Assembly (NCBI RefSeq): GCF_011082085.1
Contig: NZ_CP041063.1
Coordinates: 62,001 to 126,000 of the forward strand
Length of the DNA stretch: 64,000 bases
Source: Bacillus sp. Cs-700
Lineage (GTDB): Bacteria; Bacillota; Bacilli; Bacillales; Guptibacillaceae
Direction: 5' to 3'
Shown: piece after piece, positions 54,683 to 63,118 of the stretch
Layout: the number at the start of each line of letters is the position of its first letter
Numbering within the stretch: position 1 is the stretch's first letter
Made by a program: the position numbers and the translations under genes
Notes under the pieces: generated by a model
What the model saw: the letters and a program-made list of their open reading frames with translations, nothing else
Database searches by the model: none
What the model was told of the DNA's origin: nothing

Positions 54683-54964
54683 TTGTCAACTGGTATGGCA
54701 ACAGGACATCGTGAAAAAGCATACGAGCTGTTAAAGGCCGATGCTCATAAGATCCTAAAACTTATCGAAGTTCAAATGGAGAATTTAACGATGCCTCAGT
54801 GTCCTCTGTATGAAGAGGTTCTTGATACGCAAATGTTTGGTTTATCTCGCGAAATTGACTTCGCGGTTCGTCTTGGATTAGTTAATGAAGAGGATGGGAA
54901 GGAATTGCTTGAATCACTCGAGCGCCAGCTTTCAGCTCTTCACGAAGCTAGTATGAGGAAATAA
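54683..54964 (+). CDS. ylaN: YlaN, Fur-interacting iron homeostasis protein
   Basis: The 93-residue helical protein contains [20 protein letters not shown] and [11 protein letters not shown], nearly unchanged from B. subtilis YlaN (also 93 residues). YlaN was long listed as essential; more recent work links it to iron and to binding of the Fur repressor. TTG 54683 follows GGAGGGATC. Upstream codons in the longer frame are not family-like. A strong terminator follows. Confidence 0.93.
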   Translation: MSTGMATGHREKAYELLKADAHKILKLIEVQMENLTMPQCPLYEEVLDTQMFGLSREIDFAVRLGLVNEEDGKELLESLERQLSALHEASMRK

Positions 54965-55000
54965 TGAAAGCTCAAACTATCGTAGATAGTTTGAGCTTTT
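54964..55000 (+). terminator. Terminator of ylaN
   Basis: AAAGCTCAAACTATC and GATAGTTTGAGCTTT form a long stem around a 3-4 nt loop, followed by T residues. Confidence 0.92.
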
Positions 55001-55154
55001 TGTTTTTCTATGGAGAACCAATTTAAATGAGTTCAAAGTTAAAATGGCTTGTTCTCTTATAAGCAGACACATTAATTTCCGAGTATGCGCAGAAAATATG
55101 ATAGAATACGAGTAGGTAATGAAAGAATTCAGAAGATTTTAGGAGTAGATACGA

Positions 55155-55589
55155 ATGAATGATTTGCTTATGGTGCTCCTGATCATTGCTCCAATCAGTT
55201 TGTTATTTCATGAAGCAGGTCATACACTGGCAGCAAACATTTTCACATCCTCCAGTGTAAACCTTCATCTTGGGATCGGACCAAGAGTATTGACATTGAG
55301 GCATTCTAGAGGAGAAGTAGCCGTTAACGCCTTCTATTTTGCAGGAGGAATGACCATCAGCGCACAACCTGAAAAAGCCTATGCAAAAGTAGCAATCGCC
55401 ATAGCAGGTCCACTCGTTAACCTCATGATCGCCGCACTTACACTTCTTTTTCCGTTCCATCCATCTATCACAATCTGGGTTTTATTCTTTAACCTCTGGC
55501 TAGGCATAACCAACCTGATCCCTTTCAAACTGCTAGGAAAAGAATCAGACGGATGGACCATAGTAAAAGCGATTATCAAAAAAACTTAA
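55155..55589 (+). CDS. Small M50-type site-2 metalloprotease-like membrane protein
   Basis: The 144-residue protein has three to four hydrophobic helices with zinc motif HEAGH at residues 19-23 and a C-terminal NLIPFKLLGKESDGW (about 116-130), the LxP...DG motif that supplies the third ligand in M50 proteases. IAIAGPLVNLMIA near 83-95 is also typical. It is a minimal site-2 protease without PDZ or CBS domains. Its target is unknown. The ribosome-binding site TTTTAGGAG is 8 nt from the ATG. The tandem repeat element lies just downstream. Confidence 0.8.
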   Translation: MNDLLMVLLIIAPISLLFHEAGHTLAANIFTSSSVNLHLGIGPRVLTLRHSRGEVAVNAFYFAGGMTISAQPEKAYAKVAIAIAGPLVNLMIAALTLLFPFHPSITIWVLFFNLWLGITNLIPFKLLGKESDGWTIVKAIIKKT

Positions 55590-55644
55590 TTTCTATAGGA
55601 CAGGCAGGTTTCAAACAAAAACCATCGAAACCTATACATACTTC

Positions 55645-55762
55645 GAAAAGCGGAAGTGGGCGTTTAGACACGGCAGGCACTGGAGCCTTTTCATTTGAAC
55701 ACGTTATTTGTGTTCGGATGAAAAGGTGAAGTGACCGAGTGTCTGCCCACTGCAGCTAGCCC
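55645..55762 (+). repeat. Tandem hairpin element, copy 1
   Basis: The unit starts at GAAAAGCGG and is 118 bp. It folds into one long hairpin: GTGGGC/GCCCAC, AGACAC/GTGTCT, CACT/AGTG, CCTTTTCAT/ATGAAAAGG and GAACAC/GTGTTC, with a 7-nt terminal loop and small internal loops GTTT, GGAG and TGA. It is very similar to copy 3. Confidence 0.85.
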
Positions 55763-55880
55763 GAAAAGCGGAGACGAGCGTTTAGAAACGGAGATATTGG
55801 AGCTCTTGAACTAGAACACGCTTTTTGTGTTCTGGTGAAAGAGTGAAATATCGCAGTTTCTGCGAGTCAAAGCTAGACAA
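55763..55880 (+). repeat. Tandem hairpin element, copy 2 (diverged)
   Basis: Same start GAAAAGCGGA and 118-bp length, but the arms differ: AGAAAC/GTTTCT, ATATT/AATAT, CTCTT/AAGAG and AGAACAC/GTGTTCT. The base changes are compensatory, while the GTTTAG, GGAG and TGA joints and the AGCTAG end stay the same. Confidence 0.85.
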
Positions 55881-55999
55881 GAAAAGCGGAAGCGCCTGTT
55901 TAGACACGGCAGGCACTGGAACCTTTTCATTTGAACACGGTCTTTGTGTTCGGATGAAAAGGTGAAGTGACCGAGTGTCTGGGCGAAGCAGCTGGACAA
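55881..55999 (+). repeat. Tandem hairpin element, copy 3
   Basis: 119 bp; GAAAAGCGGAAGCGCCTG start, then helices almost identical to copy 1 (AGACAC/GTGTCT, CACT/AGTG, CCTTTTCAT/ATGAAAAGG, GAACAC/GTGTTC). The base helix is CGCC/GGCG instead of GTGGGC/GCCCAC, again keeping pairing. Confidence 0.85.
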
Positions 56000-56020
56000 G
56001 AAAAGAGAAGCGGGCACGCT
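56000..56020 (+). repeat. Tandem hairpin element, partial copy 4
   Basis: GAAAAGAGAAGCGGGCACGC repeats the first about 20 bp of the unit (one G missing) and then diverges. The remaining gap to ftsW (56021-56147) shows no other feature than a weak ribosome-binding site AGGTAGG. Confidence 0.6.
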
Positions 56021-56147
56021 TAAATCAACAGTGTTAACCGGGCTAAGAAACACTTAAAAGGTATCTAAATGAAAACGAACAACCTCAAATCGAACTGTGA
56101 ACTGATGAGGACTTCTTAAGAGAAAATAAACAGGTAGGATGACGTCT

Positions 56148-57308
56148 ATGATTAAAAAATTATTTAAGCATTATGATTACTCGCTAATCATTAGTGTGCT
56201 ACTATTGTGCGGATTTGGGCTTGTGATGGTTTATAGTGCAAGTATGGTTTGGGCTGTTATGCGTCATGAAACAAATAGTGCTTATTTTTTTAATAGGCAA
56301 ATTATTTGGCTAGCAGCTTCCCTTATTATGTTTTTACTTGCGATGATGTTTCCTTATAAAGCGTATCGGAAGTTTATTGTACCGATCCTTGGATTATCCG
56401 TCATCTCGCTTTTGCTTGTGAAAGTAATCGGCTCAACAACGAATAATGCTCAAAGTTGGATCGAAATCGGTGCGTTTAGCTTTCAGCCGTCTGAGTTTGT
56501 CAAACTTGGGTTAATTATTTACCTTGCTGCCATTTACTCCAAAAAGCAAGCTTATATTTCTAATTTTGTAAGAGGGGCTATGCCACCACTTCTCGTAATT
56601 GGATTAATTTTTGCATTAGTTGCTTCACAGCCGGACTTAGGTACAGCTATGATTATCGCATTAACTTCTGGAATCGTGATTTTCTGCTCTGGAATGAAGT
56701 GGAGTCATATTTTGGGCCTTATTATAATCGGTGGCATTGTGTTCGGCTTAGCCTGGATGTCACTATCGCCTGAACAAGCTTCAAGATTTACAGGTGCTTA
56801 TGATCCTTTTTCAGATCCAGAAGATAGCGGCTTCCATCTTATTAATTCTTATATTGCGATAGCATCAGGTGGCATTACTGGTCAGGGATTTGGACAAAGC
56901 ATTCAAAAATATGGCTTTCTCCCTGAGCCCCATACCGATTTTATTATGGCGATTGTCGCTGAAGAGTTGGGGCTGTTAGGGGTTGTATTTGTAATTGGAT
57001 TGCTAGGCTATATCGTCTTTAAAGGGTTTGTTATTGGAATTCGATGTAAGGATACTTTCGGCAGTCTGTTAGCGATTGGGATTTCTGGAATGATTGGTGT
57101 TCAGACAGCCGTTAACTTGGGTGCTATTACTGGCTGGTTACCCGTTACAGGTGTTCCGCTTCCATTCATTAGCTATGGAGGTTCATCATTAATTCTACTT
57201 ATGATATCTGTAGGGATATTAATAAACGTTTCTGCGTTTGTGAATATAAGAAAAGAACAAAAATCAGGATATGTGAACAAGGATAGCAACGTTCAAATGG
57301 AGCTTTAG
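56148..57308 (+). CDS. ftsW: Cell division peptidoglycan polymerase FtsW
   Basis: The 386-residue SEDS protein has ten hydrophobic helices. SEDS marks are VYSASMVWA near residue 28, FQPSEFVKLGLIIYLA near 110 and the conserved end VTGVPLPFISYGGSS near 325; the QPDLGTA loop near 165 is also present. It polymerises septal peptidoglycan with its partner transpeptidase. ATG 56148 lies 9 nt from AGGTAGG; the ATG at 56139 is too close. It sits before pycA as in B. subtilis (ylaO), which favours FtsW over RodA or SpoVE. Confidence 0.92.
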   Translation: MIKKLFKHYDYSLIISVLLLCGFGLVMVYSASMVWAVMRHETNSAYFFNRQIIWLAASLIMFLLAMMFPYKAYRKFIVPILGLSVISLLLVKVIGSTTNNAQSWIEIGAFSFQPSEFVKLGLIIYLAAIYSKKQAYISNFVRGAMPPLLVIGLIFALVASQPDLGTAMIIALTSGIVIFCSGMKWSHILGLIIIGGIVFGLAWMSLSPEQASRFTGAYDPFSDPEDSGFHLINSYIAIASGGITGQGFGQSIQKYGFLPEPHTDFIMAIVAEELGLLGVVFVIGLLGYIVFKGFVIGIRCKDTFGSLLAIGISGMIGVQTAVNLGAITGWLPVTGVPLPFISYGGSSLILLMISVGILINVSAFVNIRKEQKSGYVNKDSNVQMEL

Positions 57309-57325
57309 TTTAAGGAGGAATTATC

Positions 57326-60300
57326 ATGACCGCTATTTCAAAAATTCTAGTCGCCAACCGAGGAGAAATCGCAATTCGTATTTTTCGTGCCTGTACGGAG
57401 TTAAATATCCGGACAGTCGCGATCTATTCAAAAGAAGACAGTGGTTCTTATCATCGATATAAAGCAGATGAAGCTTATCTTGTTGGAGAAGATAAGAAGC
57501 CGATCGATGCTTATCTTGACATTGAGGGAATTATTGAAATTGCCAAAGCAAATAACATCGATGCGATCCATCCTGGCTATGGTTTTCTTTCTGAAAACCT
57601 TCAGTTCGCTAAACGCTGTGAAGAAGAAGGCATCATATTTATTGGTCCAGAGCTTGAACACCTCAGAATGTTTGGAGATAAAGTGGAGGCGAGAAAGCAA
57701 GCCATTCTTGCGGGTCTTCCTGTTATCCCTGGAACAGATGGCCCGGTGGAAGGACTAGATGAAGTAAAGGCTTTTGCTGATGAAAATGGCTATCCTCTGA
57801 TGATAAAAGCTGCTCTTGGTGGCGGTGGAAGAGGAATGCGAATTGTTCGAAGTCAGGAAGCGCTGGCGGATGCATACGATCGTGCGAAATCAGAAGCGAA
57901 AGCAGCTTTTGGGGCCGATGATATTTATGTGGAGAAGTTTGTCGAGAATCCTAAGCACATTGAAGTTCAAATTCTTGGAGATAAACATGGAAATACGATT
58001 CATCTCTATGAAAGAGACTGCTCTGTCCAACGTCGTCATCAAAAAGTTGTTGAAGTAGCACCAAGCGTATCTCTTAGTGAGGATGCTAGAAGAGAGATAT
58101 GTGAAGCTGCAGTTAAGCTGATGGAAAATGTACAGTACGTTAACGCAGGTACAGTAGAATTTCTAGTTAATCAAAGCGGTGAGTTTTATTTTATAGAAGT
58201 AAATCCCCGCGTGCAGGTTGAACATACAATTACAGAAATGATTACGGGAATCGACATTGTGCAATCACAAATAATGATTGCAGAAGGTGAAAATATTCAT
58301 GGTGAGCGCCTCGGTATTCCAGAGCAAGAGGCCATCGACTGTCACGGATATGCCATTCAATGTCGTGTTACAACAGAAGATCCGGAGAACAACTTTATGC
58401 CAGACACCGGAAAGCTTATGGCTTATCGCTCAGGTGGTGGCTTTGGCGTTCGTCTGGATGCAGGGAATGCTTACCAGGGCGCGGTTATTACGCCGTACTA
58501 TGATTCATTACTTGTTAAGCTTTCGACCTGGGCACTAAGCTTTGACCATGCTTCATCTAAAATGGTCAGAAATTTAAAAGAATTCCGGATTAGAGGAATT
58601 AAAACAAATATTGCTTTCCTTGAAAATGTAATGAAACACGAGAATTTCCGATCAGGTGTTTATGATACGTCATTCATAGATTCATCACCAGAGTTGTTTG
58701 TGTTTCCAAAGCGAAAGGACCGCGGAACGAAGATGCTTTCGTACATTGGGAATATTACGGTTAATGGATTTCCTGGTCTTGATAAAAAGAAAAAACCAAC
58801 ATTTCCAAAAAGAAGGGTGCCACATTTAAAATACAGTGAAGAAATCCCTCGAGGTACGAAGCAAATTCTTGATGAAGAAGGGGCAGAGGGACTTGTACAA
58901 TGGGTGAAAGAGCAGAAGAAGACTTTGCTCACCGACACGACATTCCGAGATGGGCATCAATCGCTCCTCGCCACAAGAATGCGTACAACAGATTTACTTC
59001 ACATTGCAGGTCCAACAGCGAGAATGATGCCGAATTTGTTTTCAATGGAAATGTGGGGCGGTGCAACGTTTGATGTTTCTCTCCGCTACTTAAAAGAAGA
59101 TCCGTGGGATCGTTTAATAAAATTGAGAAAGCAAGTGCCGAACGTCATGTTCCAAATGTTACTCCGCGCTTCGAATGCCGTCGGTTATAAGAATTATCCA
59201 GATAACTTAATTCGTGAATTTGTACAAAAGTCTGCTGATGCTGGTATTGACGTATTCCGTATATTTGATAGTTTGAACTGGGTGGAAGGTATGACAAAGG
59301 CCATCGAGGCAGTGCGTGAAACAGGGAAGATTGCTGAAGCATCGATTTGTTATACAGGGGATATCTCTGATCCCTCTAAATCAAAATACAACTTAACTTA
59401 TTATCAGGAGCTTGCTAAAGAGTTAGAACAAGCAGGAGCACATATTCTTGGTATAAAGGACATGGCTGGACTTTTGAAACCACATGCCGCATATGAACTC
59501 GTTTCAACTTTAAAGGAAACAGTCTCAATCCCAATCCACCTTCATACGCATGATACGAGCGGTAACGGAATCTATACATACGCAAAAGCCATTGAGGCAG
59601 GCGTAGATATTGTAGATGTAGCAGTAAGCTCTATGGCGGGGTTAACATCTCAACCAAGTGCCAATTCCTTGTATTATGCACTTGATGGTTCAGACAGAAA
59701 GCCGGACATCTATATCAATGCGCTAGAGCAATTGTCTCATTACTGGGAGGATACTCGAAAATATTATAGCGGGTTTGAAAGTGGCATGACAGCTCCGCAC
59801 ACTGAAGTGTACGAGCATGAAATGCCAGGCGGGCAATATAGTAACCTTCAACAGCAAGCAAAAGGTGTTGGTTTAGGAGAACGCTGGGATGAAGTTAAGC
59901 GGATGTACCGAAGAGTTAATGAAATGTTTGGTGATATTGTAAAAGTAACCCCTTCTTCAAAAGTGGTCGGAGATATGGCGCTATACATGGTCCAAAATAA
60001 CTTAACTGAAGACGACGTTTATGAACGTGGTGAAACGCTTGATTTTCCTGATTCTGTAGTTGAGCTATTCCAGGGTTACCTTGGTCAGCCTTATCAAGGA
60101 TTCCCAAAAGAACTACAGCAAATTATTCTTAAAGGGAGAGAGCCCATTACGACAAGGCCGGGTGAACTGCTCGAACCTGTGAATTTTACAGATTTGAAAG
60201 AGACTCTTTACCACAAACTAAATCGTCAAGTCACGAGCCATGATCTTATCTCTTACGCTCTCTATCCAAAAGTCTATCTAGAGTATGAAGAGGTTCAAGA

Positions 60301-60766
60301 AATGTTTGGTGACGTATCTGTTCTTGATACGCCAACCTTCCTCTATGGCATGCGTTTAGGTGAAGAAGTTGAAGTAGAGATTGAACAAGGTAAAACATTG
60401 ATTGTAAAACTAGTATCCATCGGAGAGCCAAACATAGAAGGAAAGCGTACGCTTTACTTTGAGTTGAATGGTCAGCCTCGTGAAGTAGTTATTAAAGATG
60501 AAAATATTAAAACTGCTATAGCCGCTAAACCAAAAGCAGATCGCGCTAATCCTAACCACATTGGTGCAACAATGCCTGGAACAGTGATCAAGGTACTTGT
60601 TGATAAAGGAGAGAGAGTAAACAAAGGCGATCATCTAATGATTACAGAAGCGATGAAAATGGAAACAACTGTTCAAGCTCCTCGAAGTGGGGTTGTGGAA
60701 CATATCCATGTAGCAAATGGTGAGGGTATTGAATCAGGAGATCTATTGTTAGAAATGAACGAATGA
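57326..60766 (+). CDS. pycA: Pyruvate carboxylase
   Basis: The 1146-residue single-chain enzyme carboxylates pyruvate to oxaloacetate. Order of domains: biotin carboxylase (about 1-460, with ATP-grasp GGGGRGMR near 162), carboxyltransferase (about 530-810, starting TDTTFRDGHQSLLATRMRT), allosteric linker, and C-terminal biotinyl domain with biotinylated Lys1111 in EAMKMET. It feeds the citrate cycle opposite to pdhABCD. AAGGAGG precedes the ATG. In B. subtilis its activity is stimulated by apo-DarB, whose gene is also in this window. Confidence 0.97.
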   Translation: MTAISKILVANRGEIAIRIFRACTELNIRTVAIYSKEDSGSYHRYKADEAYLVGEDKKPIDAYLDIEGIIEIAKANNIDAIHPGYGFLSENLQFAKRCEEEGIIFIGPELEHLRMFGDKVEARKQAILAGLPVIPGTDGPVEGLDEVKAFADENGYPLMIKAALGGGGRGMRIVRSQEALADAYDRAKSEAKAAFGADDIYVEKFVENPKHIEVQILGDKHGNTIHLYERDCSVQRRHQKVVEVAPSVSLSEDARREICEAAVKLMENVQYVNAGTVEFLVNQSGEFYFIEVNPRVQVEHTITEMITGIDIVQSQIMIAEGENIHGERLGIPEQEAIDCHGYAIQCRVTTEDPENNFMPDTGKLMAYRSGGGFGVRLDAGNAYQGAVITPYYDSLLVKLSTWALSFDHASSKMVRNLKEFRIRGIKTNIAFLENVMKHENFRSGVYDTSFIDSSPELFVFPKRKDRGTKMLSYIGNITVNGFPGLDKKKKPTFPKRRVPHLKYSEEIPRGTKQILDEEGAEGLVQWVKEQKKTLLTDTTFRDGHQSLLATRMRTTDLLHIAGPTARMMPNLFSMEMWGGATFDVSLRYLKEDPWDRLIKLRKQVPNVMFQMLLRASNAVGYKNYPDNLIREFVQKSADAGIDVFRIFDSLNWVEGMTKAIEAVRETGKIAEASICYTGDISDPSKSKYNLTYYQELAKELEQAGAHILGIKDMAGLLKPHAAYELVSTLKETVSIPIHLHTHDTSGNGIYTYAKAIEAGVDIVDVAVSSMAGLTSQPSANSLYYALDGSDRKPDIYINALEQLSHYWEDTRKYYSGFESGMTAPHTEVYEHEMPGGQYSNLQQQAKGVGLGERWDEVKRMYRRVNEMFGDIVKVTPSSKVVGDMALYMVQNNLTEDDVYERGETLDFPDSVVELFQGYLGQPYQGFPKELQQIILKGREPITTRPGELLEPVNFTDLKETLYHKLNRQVTSHDLISYALYPKVYLEYEEVQEMFGDVSVLDTPTFLYGMRLGEEVEVEIEQGKTLIVKLVSIGEPNIEGKRTLYFELNGQPREVVIKDENIKTAIAAKPKADRANPNHIGATMPGTVIKVLVDKGERVNKGDHLMITEAMKMETTVQAPRSGVVEHIHVANGEGIESGDLLLEMNE

Positions 60767-60799
60767 AAAAAAGCTGCGCATTTTGCGCAGCTTTTTTTA
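60765..60799 (+). terminator. Bidirectional terminator between pycA and ctaA
   Basis: AAAAAAGCTGCGCA and TGCGCAGCTTTTTT form a 13-14 bp stem around a TTT loop, with A and T tracts on each side. Confidence 0.92.
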
Positions 60800-61690
60800 T
60801 TGTCTGCCACTTCGTAAGGAAAGCATGACAAGGTAGAGCAGAACAGTAAAGAGTCCAGATATAAAAAGTCCGTGGAAAAGAGCAAGAAATAAATTTAGAT
60901 TTGAAATGACAACAAGCATACCGCTCAAGGCCTGTAAACTTACAAACACAAACGAAACAATAAGACCTGTTCGCATTGTTCCTTTAGATTTAAACTCTTT
61001 CAACCCAATAATTAAAATATAAAGCAGCCAAACAAAAATGAATATTGCTGCCGTTCGGTGTAACATTTGAATTCCTTGCGGTCCAGTTACCGCAAAAAGT
61101 TGACCATCGCTACAAAACGGGACATTCTCGCATGCCATGCTCGCCCCTGTATGGCGTACTAGCGCACCTGTATAAACCACAATATAGGAATAAATGGTGA
61201 TCGCGTACAAATGAATGCGAATACGCTTAGGGACATGAGGCGTTTTTTGATTACCCGAAGCTTCAAATACGAGAATGGTTAAAAGAACGACACTTGCAAA
61301 ACTAGCTAGCGAAAAACCAAAGTGTGAAGCAAGGATAATATCTGACTGCCCCCAAACAACAGCAGCAGCGCCAAGCAATCCTTGGAAGACAATTAAGAAT
61401 ACGGAAGCAATCGCTAGAAATTTCGTTTCGCGAAGATGTCCTATTTTTCTCCATGTCCATATCGCAAGAATAATAACGAGGAGTCCTAAAGCTGCTGAAA
61501 CGATTCTGTGACTGACTTCAATAATCGTTTCAATTTCAGGTGCCTCAGGCAGAACCTTTCCATAGCAGAGCGGCCAGGAGTTACCACAGCCGTCACCTGA
61601 TCCAGTTTTTGTTACGACAGCACCCATTAATAGAACGAGTAACATGCCAAACGAAGTTAAAATCCCGAATAATTTCAACAATTTATTCAC
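60797..61690 (-). CDS. ctaA: Heme A synthase CtaA
   Basis: The 297-residue protein has eight hydrophobic helices and converts heme O to heme A for the caa3/aa3 oxidase. The four heme-related His positions are visible: EVSHR near residue 60, HFGFS near 124, LHRTAA near 215 and HGLF near 277; a Cys pair (CGNSWPLC, about 35-42) is in the first outer loop as in B. subtilis CtaA. GTG 61690 follows AAGGTG. Upstream codons in the longer frame are in the divergent promoter region and are rejected. Confidence 0.93.
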   Translation of the reverse strand: MNKLLKLFGILTSFGMLLVLLMGAVVTKTGSGDGCGNSWPLCYGKVLPEAPEIETIIEVSHRIVSAALGLLVIILAIWTWRKIGHLRETKFLAIASVFLIVFQGLLGAAAVVWGQSDIILASHFGFSLASFASVVLLTILVFEASGNQKTPHVPKRIRIHLYAITIYSYIVVYTGALVRHTGASMACENVPFCSDGQLFAVTGPQGIQMLHRTAAIFIFVWLLYILIIGLKEFKSKGTMRTGLIVSFVFVSLQALSGMLVVISNLNLFLALFHGLFISGLFTVLLYLVMLSLRSGRQ

Positions 61691-62073
61691 AAATAACACC
61701 TTCTTATCTAATTGAGTGTAAATCATAGTACAATGAATGTGTGAAGAGGCAAAACCAACATTGTGCGTATGAAAGGATAGACCATTATGAAACGACGTAT
61801 ACAAAACAATTAGATTCGTTTATAATGGATAAGGATTGCGGATACTGCTTCCTTTCACAAAACCAACATTATCTTACCATAGCTGTTAGCAAGATATAAT
61901 AGTAAGATGTGAAGATTGATTTACATTTTGCTGAACAGAATGGAAGAAACCTGGAGGGGTAATCGTGATAGCAAATAATAAACAGGGCTTACACAGTCTT
62001 CTTATAAGATTGTCTAACATGAATGATCGAAAGACTGATTTACTTCAGTCGATTGAAAAAGGAGGTGTGTAGA
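61691..62073. other. Divergent ctaA-ctaB regulatory region
   Basis: The 383-bp region holds divergent promoters: TATAAT at 61895-61900 for ctaB and a weaker TATGAT on the minus strand (61722-61727) for ctaA. A perfect 13-bp direct repeat CAAAACCAACATT occurs at 61750-61762 and 61858-61870. A second TATAAT is at 61821-61826. The last 108 bp form a small ORF (61965-62072). In B. subtilis this region responds to ResD; I could not place ResD sites with confidence. Confidence 0.5.
61965..62072 (+). CDS. 35-aa upstream ORF of ctaB
   Basis: GTG 61965 is 5 nt after TGGAGGGG and opens a 35-codon frame ending at TAG 62070-62072, one base before the ctaB start. The product is [20 protein letters not shown] followed by 15 mostly polar residues. 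Its last codons (Lys-Gly-Gly-Val) contain the GGAGGTG ribosome-binding site of ctaB. This layout suggests a leader peptide that couples or controls ctaB translation. No known family. Confidence 0.55.
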   Translation: MIANNKQGLHSLLIRLSNMNDRKTDLLQSIEKGGV

Positions 62074-63015
62074 TTGAGTAAAGCTAGAACTGCATATGAA
62101 GCTTCGAACCGCGTTATGGAACCAGGTCCGTTATCAGAGGCAAATCCGTCTGGTACTTGGAAGGATTTCTTAACACTTACGAAATTAGGAATTGTTTTTG
62201 ATAATTTAATTACCGCATTCACTGGACTATGGGTTGCCTCAGTTGCTGCAGGATTTGATCTATTCGCTAATCCAATGGTACTTATTCTTACAATGTTGGG
62301 AACAGCTTTTGTTGTTGCCGGGGGAACATCGTTGAATAATTACATTGACCGTGATATTGATCAGGTGATGGCGAGAACAAACACACGTCCATCTGTAACC
62401 GGTAAAATTCCAGCAAACCAGGTATTATTTGTAGGTCTCGGGCTATCAATAGCTGGAACGATCATGTTGCTAATCGTTGAACCGATGGCAGCGTTGCTAG
62501 GTCTATTAGGGCTTGTGATCTACGTTGTGCTCTACACAATGTGGACAAAACGGACAACTTCATTGAATACGGTTGTTGGCTCGTTTTCTGGTGCGCTTCC
62601 GCCACTTATTGGCTGGGCGGCAATCGACCCAAACTTAAGTCCAGTAGCATGGGGAATGTTCTTGATTATGTTTATCTGGCAGCCGCCTCACTTCCTCGCA
62701 CTCGCGATGAAGCGGGTAGATGATTATCGAGATGCTGGAATTCCAATGTTGCCAGTTGTGGCAGGATTTCCAATGACCAAGCGCCAAATTGTATTATATA
62801 CAGCTGCACTTGTGCCAGTTTCCCTATTGCTTTACAGCTTTGGGCCAGTATATATTACCGTGGCAGCCATTCTTGGTTTCGGCTGGCTCGCAATTGGCAT
62901 AGCAGGATTTTTTATGAAGGATGATATAAAATGGGCGCGAATTATGTTTGTATACTCGCTTAACTATATTACAATCCTATTCATTGTTATGATTGCTGTA
63001 AATATTAATCCTTAA
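62074..63015 (+). CDS. ctaB: Protoheme IX farnesyltransferase CtaB (heme O synthase)
   Basis: The 313-residue UbiA-family prenyltransferase has about nine hydrophobic helices and adds a farnesyl group to protoheme. The first Asp-rich motif [19 protein letters not shown] is near residues 88-106; the second segment reads [18 protein letters not shown] near 210. TTG 62074 follows GGAGGTG by 6 nt. The gene is divergent from ctaA and upstream of ctaC, as in B. subtilis. The leader ORF ends one base before its start. Confidence 0.93.
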   Translation: MSKARTAYEASNRVMEPGPLSEANPSGTWKDFLTLTKLGIVFDNLITAFTGLWVASVAAGFDLFANPMVLILTMLGTAFVVAGGTSLNNYIDRDIDQVMARTNTRPSVTGKIPANQVLFVGLGLSIAGTIMLLIVEPMAALLGLLGLVIYVVLYTMWTKRTTSLNTVVGSFSGALPPLIGWAAIDPNLSPVAWGMFLIMFIWQPPHFLALAMKRVDDYRDAGIPMLPVVAGFPMTKRQIVLYTAALVPVSLLLYSFGPVYITVAAILGFGWLAIGIAGFFMKDDIKWARIMFVYSLNYITILFIVMIAVNINP

Positions 63016-63037
63016 GAGTATGAATGAAAGTATGGTC

Positions 63038-63069
63038 AGACACGGTGGGTAGGGATGCCCACCTTGTCT
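63038..63069 (+). terminator. Stem-loop between ctaB and ctaC
   Basis: AGACACGGTGGG and CCCACCTTGTCT pair over 11 bp with one mismatch and an 8-nt loop. The tail TCCTATAACTC lacks a T run, so it may be a weak terminator, attenuator or processing hairpin. Confidence 0.5.
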
Positions 63070-63118
63070 TCCTATAACTCAATTTTGAGTAAAAGCTATT
63101 ATGAAAGTGAGGTTTAAG

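Noticed and set aside
55645-56020. CRISPR-like array
   Set aside because: The units are about 118 bp, contiguous and without unique spacers, and no cas genes are near.
61691-61804. Longer N-terminus for CtaA
   Set aside because: The added 38 residues are not hydrophobic in the family pattern and fall in the divergent promoter region; the GTG at 61690 has a ribosome-binding site and gives the usual start.
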